Shown piece after piece: positions 1 to 9,887 of a stretch of 64,000 nt of DNA; position 1 is the first letter of the stretch; each line of letters opens with the position of its first letter. The DNA lies in contig JAJEDY010000003.1 of assembly GCA_022821275.1 (NCBI GenBank), positions 1 through 64,000 of the forward strand, in the 5' to 3' direction. The stretch is from Candidatus Latescibacterota bacterium. GTDB taxonomy: Bacteria; Latescibacterota; UBA2968. A model generated the notes under the pieces. It searched no databases, was not told where the DNA came from, and worked only from the letters and a program-made list of their open reading frames with translations. The translations under genes were made by a program, and so were the position numbers.

Positions 1-1376
1 CCGATAAACACAAAACACACAAAAATAATGCGATAAGCCAGAATGGATTTTATACCAAAAAGATATTCCCACGCTCGCTCGCCGTAATAAGACCAGGAGA
101 TCATCGTCGAATACGCAAAAAGCATTACGGCAAATGCGAGCACATAACGCGCTCCGGGAATAAATGAATCAAATGCCGCAGCCGTCATTTTAGCACCCAC
201 GAGAGATTCACCCTGCTGAAACTCCAACTGATACGCACCTGTAATCATACAAACCAATGCCGTCATCGAACATATAATAACGGTATCGATAAAAGGCCCG
301 ATCATTGCAACTATCCCTTCACGCGCAGGCTCATCGGTCTGCGCTGCTGCGTGGGCAAATGCTGCAGAACCCAATCCCGCCTCATTGGAAAAAGCCGCCC
401 TGCGTACCCCGTGAACCAGAACCCCCAGGAAGCCGCCATACATAGCTTCTGGCGTAAACGCCTGTGAAATAATACTCGCAATAAGCACAGGAACATCAGT
501 AATATGGGACAGAATAATCAAAATTGAAGTCAGAACATATAGCCCACACATAAAGGGCACAACGCGCGATGTTACATTGCCAATGCGCTTAATACCACCA
601 ATAATGACAATAGCGACCATCGCCGCCATAAAAAGCCCGATAACCCAGTTATACGTTTTAAATCCTTCGGCCACAGTACCGAGAATTTCAACCGTCTGAT
701 TTGCCTGAAACATATTGCCGCCACCCAGAGAACCGCCAATCGTCAACAGGGCAAAAAGGATGGCAAATGGACGCCCCAATGCCCGGAGACCTTTTTCTCC
801 AAGACCGTGTTCCAGATAATACATCGGGCCACCCGACACGCGGCCATCGGGGTGGATTTTTCTGTGCATAACCGCCAGCGTACAGGACGCTAACTTTGAC
901 GCCATGCCAAAAAACGCCGAGACAATCATCCAGAAAACAGCACCGGGACCACCTGCACTCACAGCAATGGCAACGCCCGCGATATTCCCCAATCCCACAG
1001 TTGCAGACAGCGCACTGGTCAATGCCTTAAAATGAGAAATCTCACCGGGATGATCGGGGTGATCATACCGACCCCGAATCACATTGAGCGAATGCTTGAA
1101 TCCGCGAAACGTAATCCAACCAAAATAAAAAGAATAATAGATGCCACCCCCGACCAGCACAATAATGATCAATGGTAAGCCCAGACCAAAATCAAAGAAA
1201 AAAATCGAAAACAGAAAATTGGCTGCAGCCCCCAGGTGTTCATTCAACGCCGCGATAAACATCTGTATCCCGCCATCCGATTCACCCGATGATGCTTCCT
1301 GTGCAAATGCATAACCGACGGCAAACAGACCCAGAAGCCAGGCAAACCAAAAAAACGTGCGATTCTTGAAAGACAT
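1..1376 (-). CDS. AGCS-family sodium:alanine/glycine symporter (partial, C-terminus outside window)
   Basis: An integral inner-membrane carrier that imports small neutral amino acids with sodium (alanine or glycine:cation symporter family). About 458 codons are visible; the 3' end runs off the left edge. The ATG at 1376 is preceded by AAAGGAG. A signal-like first segment and a Ser/Glu-rich stretch come first, then many hydrophobic helices. The family-typical block SALSATVGLGNIAGVA lies near residue 125, followed by GGPMYYLEHGLG and, later, SNEAGLGSAAFAHAAA, which contributes to substrate and sodium binding in characterised members. The family assignment is firm; the exact amino acid cannot be told from sequence. 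It lies 90 bp downstream of the protease-like gene on the same strand, so co-transcription is possible. Confidence 0.93.
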   Translation of the reverse strand, partial: MSFKNRTFFWFAWLLGLFAVGYAFAQEASSGESDGGIQMFIAALNEHLGAAANFLFSIFFFDFGLGLPLIIIVLVGGGIYYSFYFGWITFRGFKHSLNVIRGRYDHPDHPGEISHFKALTSALSATVGLGNIAGVAIAVSAGGPGAVFWMIVSAFFGMASKLASCTLAVMHRKIHPDGRVSGGPMYYLEHGLGEKGLRALGRPFAILFALLTIGGSLGGGNMFQANQTVEILGTVAEGFKTYNWVIGLFMAAMVAIVIIGGIKRIGNVTSRVVPFMCGLYVLTSILIILSHITDVPVLIASIISQAFTPEAMYGGFLGVLVHGVRRAAFSNEAGLGSAAFAHAAAQTDEPAREGIVAMIGPFIDTVIICSMTALVCMITGAYQLEFQQGESLVGAKMTAAAFDSFIPGARYVLAFAVMLFAYSTMISWSYYGERAWEYLFGIKSILAYRIIFVCFVFI

Positions 1377-1466
1377 GCAAACTCCTTTGTTTGGTAAGGC
1401 ACCCTTAAACGAACTTTCTCGCTTGAACAAAACATTAAATAAACAATGCGACCTTGATCCTCCTAA

Positions 1467-1862
1467 CTATATACAGAACGTGTACGTGCCGTTGAAGTTC
1501 ATCGTGAAGACGCCTCGACATAGCACATCGCGCCCCAACAACATTTGATAAGGAGACTGTATAGCCAATTCCAGCATTTGCAGACTGGACAACACTATCG
1601 GTGGATTAAATGGCAGCAACAAATCTATGATATATTGATTGACCGGCTCTGCACCGGTAGCCGACACCATAGGTTGCTTGCCCACAGGATGTGCACCTAT
1701 CGCCTTGGCCGCCGAGGCTGCTATACACGTACAGGTTGCACCGGTATCCATCAAGGCGGCGAACCACTTAACCTGCCCCTGAGTAGCTGTACCAGGGAGG
1801 GCTATTCCCACATTTGCCATCGGCCCCAGTGCGGTTTTATATTCCCCGGTGAAACACGGCAT
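1467..1862 (-). CDS. Retropepsin-like aspartic protease family protein
   Basis: A small (131-residue) protein with one aspartic-protease active-site motif, ALMDTGATCTCIA. The following GAEPVNQYIIDLLLPF and LLGRDVL match the flap-to-C-terminal strand order of retropepsin-like domains, which have a single D-T/S-G per chain and work as homodimers. The chosen ATG at 1862 lies inside the end of the upstream DUF5678-like gene (26-nt overlap), suggesting translational coupling; no strong ribosome-binding site is seen. A longer reading from 1958 would overlap the upstream gene by over 100 nt and is unlikely. There is no signal peptide, so it is probably cytoplasmic. The substrate is unknown. The fold assignment rests on the motif and local pattern only. 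Confidence 0.75.
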   Translation of the reverse strand: MPCFTGEYKTALGPMANVGIALPGTATQGQVKWFAALMDTGATCTCIAASAAKAIGAHPVGKQPMVSATGAEPVNQYIIDLLLPFNPPIVLSSLQMLELAIQSPYQMLLGRDVLCRGVFTMNFNGTYTFCI

Positions 1863-2097
1863 GCGAATAGAATCCCAATTCAATTGGTCCCTGTACAACT
1901 TCCTGAACAGAGAAGTAAGAATCCTGTTTATATAACTCCTGTCCAGCCACATAAGCATCGCGGGCAGTGTCGAAGAACGCTACAATTTCACCATCGCGCA
2001 TCAAGGCAAATTTGCCTCCGTGGCTCTGCATCAACTCGGGCAACCGCTTTACAAAAGCATTGTAATTGCGATCCACCTGCTCTTGTTGTTTGGACAT
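1837..2097 (-). CDS. DUF5678-like small protein, first gene of the protease pair
   Basis: An 86-residue protein with a strong ribosome-binding site (AAGGAGG, 5 nt before the ATG at 2097). The core reads GGKFALMRDGEIVAFFDTARDAYVAGQELY, the pattern of DUF5678-type domains: a short strand, a DGE-I-V turn, then a helix predicting when the value is carried forward. No catalytic residues are apparent. It overlaps the retropepsin-like gene, so the two products are probably made in a fixed ratio. A role as partner, inhibitor or substrate of the protease is a guess from this overlap. The family match is from memory of the pattern and is moderately sure. Confidence 0.65.
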   Translation of the reverse strand: MSKQQEQVDRNYNAFVKRLPELMQSHGGKFALMRDGEIVAFFDTARDAYVAGQELYKQDSYFSVQEVVQGPIELGFYSHAVFHRGI

Positions 2098-2243
2098 AAT
2101 AGCCTCCTTCTTTTTTCAATAATACAAACAAAACGGGGGGATGTATAGCACTTTTACGCCCTCCGTGACTTTCTCCTTGCACTTTACCCTCGCGTTGAGC
2201 AGATTAAATATCCAGACAAACAACCATACAGTATGGAATACGC

Positions 2244-4016
2244 ATGTCAAACTCACTACTTCATCGCTATCTGCCTTTTCTCAACTGGATTGGAGAACTC
2301 AAGGATCGGCACATCTTACGAGCCGATATTATTGCGGGCATCACTCTATCGCTGGTCTTGATCCCCCAGGCCATGGCCAATGCCCAACTGGCTGAGATGC
2401 CCCCCTACTACGGCTTCTATGCGGCATTTGTCCCCATCATCGTCAGCGCTCTCTTCGGATCTTCTCGCCAACTCTCCACAGGACCCGTCGCACTCGTCGC
2501 CTTGATGGTCGCCTCGGAATTGGGACAACTCGCAGTTGACGAACAGGCGTATATCGCCTATGCGATCCTGCTGGCTCTCATGGTTGGCCTCTTGCAGTTG
2601 GGTTTGGGCATATTGCGCCTGGGCGTATTGGTGAACTTTCTCTCTCATCCGGTAGTACTCGGTTTTACCAATGCCGCAGCCATCATTATCGGCACATCGC
2701 AAATCGACAAATTATTCGGCGTCACAGTAGAGCGCGGCGGGGCACATTACGAACGCATGATACGCATGTGGGACGTCATCTCTGCTGGCTCTCACTCCCC
2801 CACCCTGATCATGGGCCTCTCTGCCATCGCACTGTTATTTATTTTGCGCCGCATCAACCCGCAAATACCAGGCGTGCTGATTGTCGCCATCCTGACAACA
2901 GGCGTTTCCTATCTCATCGGATTTGAACAAAACTACGGCGGACAGGTCGTGGGCAACATCCCCGAAGGCATCCCCGCATTTGCACTGCCAATAATTGATT
3001 GGGGCATCGTACCACATATTCTCAGCGCCACCATAACCATCGCACTCATCGGATATCTGGAAACCATTTCAATAGCCAAAGCCATTGCCACGCAAACCCG
3101 TCAACGCATTGACGCCAACCAGGAATTGCTCGCACAGGGCTTGAGCAATATCGCCGGCAGTTTTTTTCAGAGTTTTCCCGTCTCCGGCTCTTTTGTCCGA
3201 TCAACCGTCACATTGCGCGCTGGCGGACAAACCGGCCTGGCATCTGTCATCGCCGGGCTGGTCGTCATCTTGCTCCTTCTCTTCTTCACCCAACTCCTAT
3301 ACCACATGCCCCTATCCACCCTGGCGGCAATCGTCATCGTCTCTGTCACCGCCCTGATTCACGTCAAACCCATCATAAGCGCGTGGAAAGTACACAAGCA
3401 CGACGGCATTGTCGCCATAGCGTCATTTGCGCTCACCCTCATATTCGCGCCACACCTCGACCAGGGCATCTTGATCGGTGCGACCTTATCAATCGCCCTC
3501 TACCTCTACCGCACGATGAAACCGCGCGTGGCCTTCCTCGCCCGCCATCCCGATGGCGCGTTTCGAGACGCCGTAGAACACGATCTGGAGTTGTGCGATG
3601 CGATTGCCACCATCCGATTTGACGGCTCATTGTACTTTGGCAGCGCAGGTGCTTTTGAAGACGCCGTATTGGAACGGATTCGCGATCCCAAATTGCGCTA
3701 TGTGATTGTCGATACCGAAGGTGTGAATGAAATTGATGCGACGGGGAAAGAAATGCTGGTCGGCGTGGTGCAGCGGCTCCACGAAGCTGGCATTGAGGTT
3801 CTATTCACGCGTACAAAAAAACAGATCATGGACGCACTCAATCGCGCAGGCGTACTCGAAGAAATCGGTCGCGACCGATTTTACACCACCCTCGACCGCG
3901 TATTAGCTCATGTTTGGGAGGCACTGGGAGATCAATATCCCTGCGACAGATCGTGCCCCGCCGAGTGTCCACTCCATCGCCCCAGACCAGATGGAGACGT
4001 GTTTTATCGCGTGTAG
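2244..4016 (+). CDS. SulP-family inorganic anion transporter with STAS domain
   Basis: A 590-residue inner-membrane transporter of the SulP/SLC26 family (sulfate, bicarbonate or other anions). The N-terminal family signature is clear: RADIIAGITLSLVLIPQAMA followed by PPYYGFYAAFVP and SSRQLSTGPVALVAL. About 10-12 hydrophobic helices run to residue 430, with SFFQSFPVSGSFVRS in the substrate-site region. A C-terminal STAS domain (about 455-560) contains IVDTEGVNEIDATGKEML. The last 25 residues form an unusual Cys/His-rich tail (CDRSCPAECPLH). The ATG at 2244 has only a weak GGAATACGC upstream. It is monocistronic by appearance. The transported ion cannot be decided from sequence. Confidence 0.93.
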   Translation: MSNSLLHRYLPFLNWIGELKDRHILRADIIAGITLSLVLIPQAMANAQLAEMPPYYGFYAAFVPIIVSALFGSSRQLSTGPVALVALMVASELGQLAVDEQAYIAYAILLALMVGLLQLGLGILRLGVLVNFLSHPVVLGFTNAAAIIIGTSQIDKLFGVTVERGGAHYERMIRMWDVISAGSHSPTLIMGLSAIALLFILRRINPQIPGVLIVAILTTGVSYLIGFEQNYGGQVVGNIPEGIPAFALPIIDWGIVPHILSATITIALIGYLETISIAKAIATQTRQRIDANQELLAQGLSNIAGSFFQSFPVSGSFVRSTVTLRAGGQTGLASVIAGLVVILLLLFFTQLLYHMPLSTLAAIVIVSVTALIHVKPIISAWKVHKHDGIVAIASFALTLIFAPHLDQGILIGATLSIALYLYRTMKPRVAFLARHPDGAFRDAVEHDLELCDAIATIRFDGSLYFGSAGAFEDAVLERIRDPKLRYVIVDTEGVNEIDATGKEMLVGVVQRLHEAGIEVLFTRTKKQIMDALNRAGVLEEIGRDRFYTTLDRVLAHVWEALGDQYPCDRSCPAECPLHRPRPDGDVFYRV

Positions 4017-4130
4017 AATTAAATGTACAAACTATAACATTTTTAACAATTTATTACAATTTTCATGGGAACGAAAAGTGCTATCACTTGTCTAAAATAT
4101 TGTAGTTGTAAATCGGGCTGACTAATGACC

Positions 4131-4147
4131 ACTGGATACTGGATACT
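4131..4147. repeat. Short 7-bp tandem repeat in the SulP-TonB intergenic region
   Basis: The 17 bases read as ACTGGAT, ACTGGAT, ACT: two full 7-bp units and a partial third. They sit in the AT-rich 288-bp gap between the SulP and TonB-receptor genes (4017-4304), which otherwise holds only a candidate promoter. No dyad or coding potential is visible in the repeat. Confidence 0.6.
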
Positions 4148-4164
4148 AATCGTTACAATTATTG

Positions 4165-4192
4165 TTGATTTTTTTTTGTAAAATGATACTTT
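4165..4192 (+). promoter_or_regulatory. Candidate sigma70 promoter for the TonB-receptor operon
   Basis: TTGATT (4165-4170), 16 bp, then TACTTT (4187-4192) lie in an AT-rich stretch with a run of T in the spacer, about 110 nt before the TonB-receptor start. The boxes are imperfect, so this is a candidate only. Confidence 0.4.
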
Positions 4193-4304
4193 AGATAGTC
4201 AGAATTTTGCATCATAACAGATTGTTTCTCTTCAATTTCAGACAATCTGATTCAGTTCTAATCCGAAACAGCGCAACTGTCCCTTTCACCACAGGAGGAA
4301 GTCT

Positions 4305-7300
4305 ATGAGACGGACGAGTCTGTTTTTCTTGTTGTTCATAGCCCTGGCATTCTCGGCCAGTGCTGTTTTTGCCGGATCAACCGGTAAAATTGCGGGCAAG
4401 GTCGTGGATAAATCTACGGGCGAGACCCTGCCCGGTGCCAATGTCGTCATTGAAGGCACCACATTGGGCGCAGTGACAGATCCCGATGGTAATTATTTCA
4501 TCATCAATGTGCCGCCGGGTTCTTATACCGTCAATGCGAGTATGGTCGGCTATCACAAAGCGACACAGACCAATGTGCGAGTCTTTATCGACCTGACCAC
4601 AACGGTGAATTTCTCCGGTGAATTTGGACTCGTCGAAGAGACCATTCAACTGGCAGAGATCACGGTGGTTGCCGAACTCCCGGTGGTGCAACCCGATATT
4701 TCCGCCAATGTCGCCAATATCTCCGCGCAAGACGTCGAAAACCTGCCATTGACCAGCGTGAACGAAGTCGTGCGATTAGAGGCGGGTGTGCTGTCCACTG
4801 CCAATGGCGACTTGTCGATTCGAGGCGGCGATTTGAATGAGATCGCCTTTTCGGTCGATGGTTTGTCCATGCGAGATGGCCGCGAAAACGAACCGTATTC
4901 AACGGTGAGTTATACCTCAATCAAAGAAATGAGCGTGCAGTCGGGTGGGTTCAACGCCGAATACGGCAACGTGCGCTCGGGCCTGGTCAATATCGTGACC
5001 AAAGAAGGCGACAAACAGCGCTACAACGGCGATGTGTTGTTGCGGTACAGCGGCGCACAGCGCGATTATTTCGGCCCGCTACCCAATAGCCCAAACAGCT
5101 ATTTCTGGCGCCCATTCACCGATCCCGATGTAAAAAACGTGGGCAGCCATTCGCCCGAAAGCAAATGGGATGTGTACACGCGGCGGCAGTATCCGCAATG
5201 GGCCGGGTGGAACACCATTGTGAGACGCTGGGCCGACGCCCCTGCCGATCCGTATCACGGTGTGGGCGTGAGAGACACCGGCGTAGATGAATCGACTTTG
5301 CCAACCAGTGAATTACAAGTAGATGATGCAGTCATCACAGAGTTGTTCGAATGGTATCGCCGCAAAGATTTGGAAGTTCGCAATGCGGATTTCGATATCG
5401 ATCTGGGTTTTGGGGGGCCTTTAATACCCGGAATGGGCAATCGCCTTGGCGGTCTGCGGTTCTTTGCTTCGGGCAAACGCGAGCGCAGAGCGTATATGAT
5501 GCCCCGCGTGATTGATGAATACGAAAACGACTGGGGCCGCGTGAAGGTCACGTCGGATATTCGCAGCAGCATGAAATTGAGCGTAGAGGTTATGTCTGGC
5601 AAAGAATTTGGACTGACGCCAAACAGAAGCGGCTTCCCCGGTATGTTGCGAGGCAACCAGGAATTGGGGAGCAGGCTTAACAACGACGACCGAATTTGGA
5701 GCGATCACGTCGATAACACCCTTCAGATCAAGCGTAACAATATTGGCCTCAGCTTTTCACACGTGCTGAGTCCCAGAACATTTTACGAGTTCCGCGTTCA
5801 GAGGATGCAATCGGACTATTTGACCGAAAAGTATCCCGACCGCGATCTGAAGGCTGTTGAAAAGACCATTCCCCGCAATTCGGACTTCGCGCCTCCCAAT
5901 CCGTCTTTGCAGGTTTCAGAGGTCACGCAAAATCATATCGGTTTGACTGGCGCGCCTCTGGGCGGCTGGTTTTTGAAGAACGAAATTTTTGTCGATGGCC
6001 TGGAATTTGGTGGCCACTGGGCCGAAGGACGCGACGACTCTGAAGTCGTAGCCTATACAACGCGGTTTGACATCACGAGCCAGCGCAGCCAGGTCGCGCA
6101 GTTTAAGGCGGGGTTTGAATGGATTGCCAGCGATTACAATGTCAACCACGGAAGATATGAGCTGTTTTTCAAGAACAACGCAGCTCCCAAATACGTATGG
6201 CAACGCACTCCCCAGCAATTTGCTGCATACGTGCAGACCAAGCTCGAATTCAATGCCATGATCGCCAATCTCGGCGTGCGTCTGGATCACTGGAATGCGA
6301 GTGGCGAGTGGTGGGTGTACGAAGATTTTTCATCGGCATTTGGAGCCAAAATCGGCAAAGACAATCTCGAGGAAGCACTCGATCAGACGCCGGTCAAGAA
6401 GCTGACGTATTTAAGCCCACGCCTGGGCATTTCGTTCCCGGTGACAGCAGACAGCAAATTGTTTTTCAACTACGGGCATTTCCGCCAGATGCTCAACCCG
6501 CACAACCTCTTCCTCGTGGACGAAGTCAACACCGGTGCGGTGTCGCAGATCGGCAACCCCAACCATCCCATGCCGCGCACGATCAATTACGAACTCGGCT
6601 TTGAGCAAAATTTGTTCGACCGGTATTTGCTGCGCTTGAGCGGCTATTACAGAGCCAACGACGACCAGGCAATTGGCGTGCGCTATACCAATCTGGATCA
6701 AACCGTGGCGTACTCGCTTTTTGAGCCTCTCAACTACGACGATATCCGGGGCTTTGAAATGACAGTGCGAAAACGCAGGGGCAAGTGGTTTGGCGGATTT
6801 GTCAACTATACGTATATGCAAACTAAGGGCGGCAACTTTGGCCGGCGCGAGCTGTTTGAAAACCGCCAGACACAGGCCACTTTTGACGCAACCTCAACAC
6901 GGCACTATCAGAGCCGTCCCGTCAGCCGTCCCTTTGGCAGAATGGGACTGGAATTTTACACGCCGCGAGACTTCGGTCCCCAGGTCTCAGGGTTTTATCC
7001 CCTGAGCAATTGGGACATGTCTCTGGTGGGCAACTGGCGAGCCGGTCAGCACTTTAATTGGTACGGTCCAGAAGCTGGCGCGATCCCCGGTCTGACGAAT
7101 AATGTTCAATTCACGAGTATTAAGAATCTGGATTTGCGCCTGACCAGGCAATTTGCGATGATGGGCGTCCGGGCAATGTTCTTTTTAGACGTCGATAATG
7201 TATTGAACCTCAAGCGTCTGAATAACGCATCTGATGGCCCTTCCGGCAGCGACCGAGACTGGGAATTCTACATGTCGTCCTTGCATTTACCAGAAGACAC

Positions 7301-7676
7301 ATTTGGCGAGTTTGAACCTACTTATGCGTTCATTCCCGGCAATGACTCGCCCGGCGCTTTCAGAGATTACGGCACGGAGTTTGTGCCCATTGAAATTGTC
7401 AATGCAGCCAGCGAACTGCCCGCCAATGGATTGCCCGGCGACGCGGAAATCACGGCTGGACTGCCTACGGGTCTGGAATCCGACCGCCGCGTGTTGTGGT
7501 ATGTGCAGGAAACAGGGCAATATCACGAATATCAAAATGGAAACTGGGCGCAGGCCAATCAGGACTTTGTAAATGAAGTCCTGGACAACAAACTGTATAT
7601 CGACATGCCCAATAACGACTTTATCTGGTTCTTGAACCCGCGCCGGGTGAACCTGGGCTTGCGGTTCTCGTTCTAA
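4305..7676 (+). CDS. TonB-dependent outer-membrane receptor with carboxypeptidase-regulatory-like N-terminal domain
   Basis: A 1123-residue outer-membrane receptor. AGGAGG precedes the ATG at 4305. A Sec signal peptide ends near residue 24 (SAVFA). Residues about 28-105 form a carboxypeptidase-D-regulatory-like beta-sandwich (GKVVDKSTGETLPGANVVIEG ... GSYTVNASMVGY). A plug domain follows at about 125-240, with LSIRGGDLNEIAFSVDGLSM and SGGFNAEYGNVRSGLVNIVTK. The remainder is a barrel, ending in the terminal aromatic pattern LGLRFSF that is usual for outer-membrane proteins. Such receptors import large ligands using TonB-ExbBD energy. No SusD partner is present; instead a secreted Fn3 protein and a PorV-like protein follow. 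The ligand is unknown. Confidence 0.93.
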   Translation: MRRTSLFFLLFIALAFSASAVFAGSTGKIAGKVVDKSTGETLPGANVVIEGTTLGAVTDPDGNYFIINVPPGSYTVNASMVGYHKATQTNVRVFIDLTTTVNFSGEFGLVEETIQLAEITVVAELPVVQPDISANVANISAQDVENLPLTSVNEVVRLEAGVLSTANGDLSIRGGDLNEIAFSVDGLSMRDGRENEPYSTVSYTSIKEMSVQSGGFNAEYGNVRSGLVNIVTKEGDKQRYNGDVLLRYSGAQRDYFGPLPNSPNSYFWRPFTDPDVKNVGSHSPESKWDVYTRRQYPQWAGWNTIVRRWADAPADPYHGVGVRDTGVDESTLPTSELQVDDAVITELFEWYRRKDLEVRNADFDIDLGFGGPLIPGMGNRLGGLRFFASGKRERRAYMMPRVIDEYENDWGRVKVTSDIRSSMKLSVEVMSGKEFGLTPNRSGFPGMLRGNQELGSRLNNDDRIWSDHVDNTLQIKRNNIGLSFSHVLSPRTFYEFRVQRMQSDYLTEKYPDRDLKAVEKTIPRNSDFAPPNPSLQVSEVTQNHIGLTGAPLGGWFLKNEIFVDGLEFGGHWAEGRDDSEVVAYTTRFDITSQRSQVAQFKAGFEWIASDYNVNHGRYELFFKNNAAPKYVWQRTPQQFAAYVQTKLEFNAMIANLGVRLDHWNASGEWWVYEDFSSAFGAKIGKDNLEEALDQTPVKKLTYLSPRLGISFPVTADSKLFFNYGHFRQMLNPHNLFLVDEVNTGAVSQIGNPNHPMPRTINYELGFEQNLFDRYLLRLSGYYRANDDQAIGVRYTNLDQTVAYSLFEPLNYDDIRGFEMTVRKRRGKWFGGFVNYTYMQTKGGNFGRRELFENRQTQATFDATSTRHYQSRPVSRPFGRMGLEFYTPRDFGPQVSGFYPLSNWDMSLVGNWRAGQHFNWYGPEAGAIPGLTNNVQFTSIKNLDLRLTRQFAMMGVRAMFFLDVDNVLNLKRLNNASDGPSGSDRDWEFYMSSLHLPEDTFGEFEPTYAFIPGNDSPGAFRDYGTEFVPIEIVNAASELPANGLPGDAEITAGLPTGLESDRRVLWYVQETGQYHEYQNGNWAQANQDFVNEVLDNKLYIDMPNNDFIWFLNPRRVNLGLRFSF

Positions 7677-7712
7677 GAAGATTTTTGAACGCGACTTATC
7701 AGGAGAACTATT

Positions 7713-9887
7713 ATGAACAGATTGTTAAAACCGCTGGTCGGAACAGCTTTTGCACTCGTGGCTCTGGTGTTCTTTGGTCAGCCAACCGAAGTGCAGGCAC
7801 AGGCGGAGTTGATGTGGCTGGATGTGGGCGATTATCACTATCGATACGCATCGACAGGCACAGAGCCTTCGATCACACAACCCCCGTTTCGGGCACGTGT
7901 GAAATACTGGCCCGGTATTTATGCTCGAGAAGGTGGCACACATGTGCGCAGCCGCCATTATATCGGAGTAAGGGATTTTACCGATGAAAACGGACAAGTC
8001 TGGTCGTTCAAAGTCGCCCGTGCAGGACCTCGCGTTTTTGACCTGGGCGAACACTTTGCATTGCCCATGGAACTGGTTGGAAAATTTGAAAAGCCAGATG
8101 TATTTGTCGATGGATTTCAGACATTCGTCAGACCCACAGTGCTCACGCGCGTCGATCCCTCTATTCCGTCAGATCGCATGATTGTTCGCGGAGCCAATTC
8201 CAATGTGGGTATCACATGGGAAGAGAAGATATACGCATTCTCAACCCCGTATCACGACGACTATCACATCAGGGAAATGACATGGACCAATACGGGCAAT
8301 ATCGATGACGATGAAGAGATCGAATTGCCCGACCAGACGTTGAAAGAAGCGATGTTCTCATTTGCAGCCAAAGAACACCTCTGGGGACCCCGCTCAGTTA
8401 CAAGTGCTGGTGTCTCGGGTACGATGTGGGATTATGTGGGCGACGGCAAAGAAGATGTGGGCAAATGGACAGGCATACGCGCCACGCTCGGCTGGATTGG
8501 CAATGGTACGCGCGTTTCCTTTCTAAACCGCATCGGAGGACCTATCTGGCGAGGTGGGCGCGGAAATGTTAATTATCGGATTACAGAAGGCGACTCCATC
8601 GGTCGGCTCGGTGGCGCTTATATGCTGACCCGCGCGATCTTGCACGCAGATACAAGCCCATCAGATCCGACGAATGATCAGGGCCAGCCCAGAACGACGG
8701 GTTTCACCCGCGGCGGCGATGCAATTACCAACCCGTCGTTTGGCGATGCCGAGCAGATGAAAGACACGTACCATTTTATGCATCCGGACCTGACCTATGC
8801 CGAGTATGGCAACCCGGGTACCGATGGTCACTTTTTTCCGCACGAAGCCGACCGTTCAGCACCGCCGGATCCTGCCGGTCCTTTCGATTCGGAATCGTGG
8901 TACGAACGCATGGCCGCTCAAATCGATATCGATCGCATGCGGAGTGGCGGTATGGTGCCAGCGTTTGCTTTTGGTCCCTACACACTACCTCCAGGCGAAA
9001 GCGTCAGTATCGTCTGGATTGAAGGCATGTACGGGCTGGACCGGGATGTGGCTGTTGCTGTGGGCACGGCTTACAAAAATTCGGGCTATGACGAGACACT
9101 GCCCATTACCTATGAAGGCCAGACCCACACGAAAAATCGCTGGGCGCTGGGCACCCGGGATTCGATCTATCACATGATCCGCAGGGCAACGGCAAACTGG
9201 CAATCGGGTTATAATATTCCGCACCCCCCACTGCCGCCCAGAGTTTTCAATGTGCAGTCTGGTTCTGATCAAATTGTGCTTTCGTGGGAGACCTTTGCCA
9301 ATGCCAATCACACGGGTTTTGAGATCTGGCGTACGCGCAATTTTTATGAAGGCACTGTGGATGACCTCTGGGAATACACATTGATCGCCACTCTGGGACC
9401 AGAGGCACGCGAATACGCAGACACGGACGTGGTGCGCGGCATCAGTTATTTCTACTATATCCAATCCGTAGGACAGGTGAACAGCGATGGAACTGGACTC
9501 ACGCCCACCGGCATGGTGATGAAAAGCAGCCGGTATTATACGCAGACCTACGATCCCGCGTTTTTGAAGCGCCCCCCCGGAGGCGTAATGAGTGACGTGC
9601 GCGTTGTACCCAATCCATACGTGTTGGAAGCCGACCAGAATATTCGATTCCCAGACCAGCAGGACAAGCTGGCATTTTTCGAAATTCCCGGGGAATGCAC
9701 CATCCAGATTTTCAGCGAACTGGGAGAGTCGATTTTCACCATCGAGCACACAGATGGCACAGGGGATGAATTTTGGAACCTGACCACAGAGTCGAATCAG
9801 GTGATTACGAGTGGCATTTATTTTGCCGTGATCACAGACACTCAGACCGGCGAAAAGATAATCAAAAAATTCGTCGTTATTCGTTAA
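7713..9887 (+). CDS. Secreted protein with Fn3 domain and T9SS/FlgD-like C-terminal sorting domain
   Basis: A 724-residue exported protein. The ATG at 7713 has AGGAGAACTATT upstream and a Sec signal peptide ends near residue 30 (EVQAQ). The large N-terminal part (about 35-500) has no motif I recognise. Residues about 505-600 resemble a fibronectin type III domain (PPRVFNVQSGSDQIVLSWE ... YFYYIQSVG). The last 90 residues begin VRVVPNPYV and end in GIYFAVI ... KIIKKFVVIR, the layout of FlgD-like/type IX secretion sorting domains. It lies 36 nt after the TonB receptor and before a PorV-like gene, suggesting a surface-displayed partner of the receptor. Its biochemical activity is unknown. Confidence 0.8.
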   Translation: MNRLLKPLVGTAFALVALVFFGQPTEVQAQAELMWLDVGDYHYRYASTGTEPSITQPPFRARVKYWPGIYAREGGTHVRSRHYIGVRDFTDENGQVWSFKVARAGPRVFDLGEHFALPMELVGKFEKPDVFVDGFQTFVRPTVLTRVDPSIPSDRMIVRGANSNVGITWEEKIYAFSTPYHDDYHIREMTWTNTGNIDDDEEIELPDQTLKEAMFSFAAKEHLWGPRSVTSAGVSGTMWDYVGDGKEDVGKWTGIRATLGWIGNGTRVSFLNRIGGPIWRGGRGNVNYRITEGDSIGRLGGAYMLTRAILHADTSPSDPTNDQGQPRTTGFTRGGDAITNPSFGDAEQMKDTYHFMHPDLTYAEYGNPGTDGHFFPHEADRSAPPDPAGPFDSESWYERMAAQIDIDRMRSGGMVPAFAFGPYTLPPGESVSIVWIEGMYGLDRDVAVAVGTAYKNSGYDETLPITYEGQTHTKNRWALGTRDSIYHMIRRATANWQSGYNIPHPPLPPRVFNVQSGSDQIVLSWETFANANHTGFEIWRTRNFYEGTVDDLWEYTLIATLGPEAREYADTDVVRGISYFYYIQSVGQVNSDGTGLTPTGMVMKSSRYYTQTYDPAFLKRPPGGVMSDVRVVPNPYVLEADQNIRFPDQQDKLAFFEIPGECTIQIFSELGESIFTIEHTDGTGDEFWNLTTESNQVITSGIYFAVITDTQTGEKIIKKFVVIR

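Noticed and set aside
1545-2099. 184-codon plus-strand frame across the protease pair
   Set aside because: The minus-strand genes have motif and ribosome-binding-site support; this frame has neither.
6411-6821. Long antisense frame inside the TonB-receptor gene
   Set aside because: No ribosome-binding site, no family resemblance; it is a shadow of a well-supported gene.
8985-9749. 254-codon antisense frame inside the secreted Fn3 gene
   Set aside because: The sense frame has signal peptide, Fn3 and sorting domains; the antisense protein has no recognisable features.
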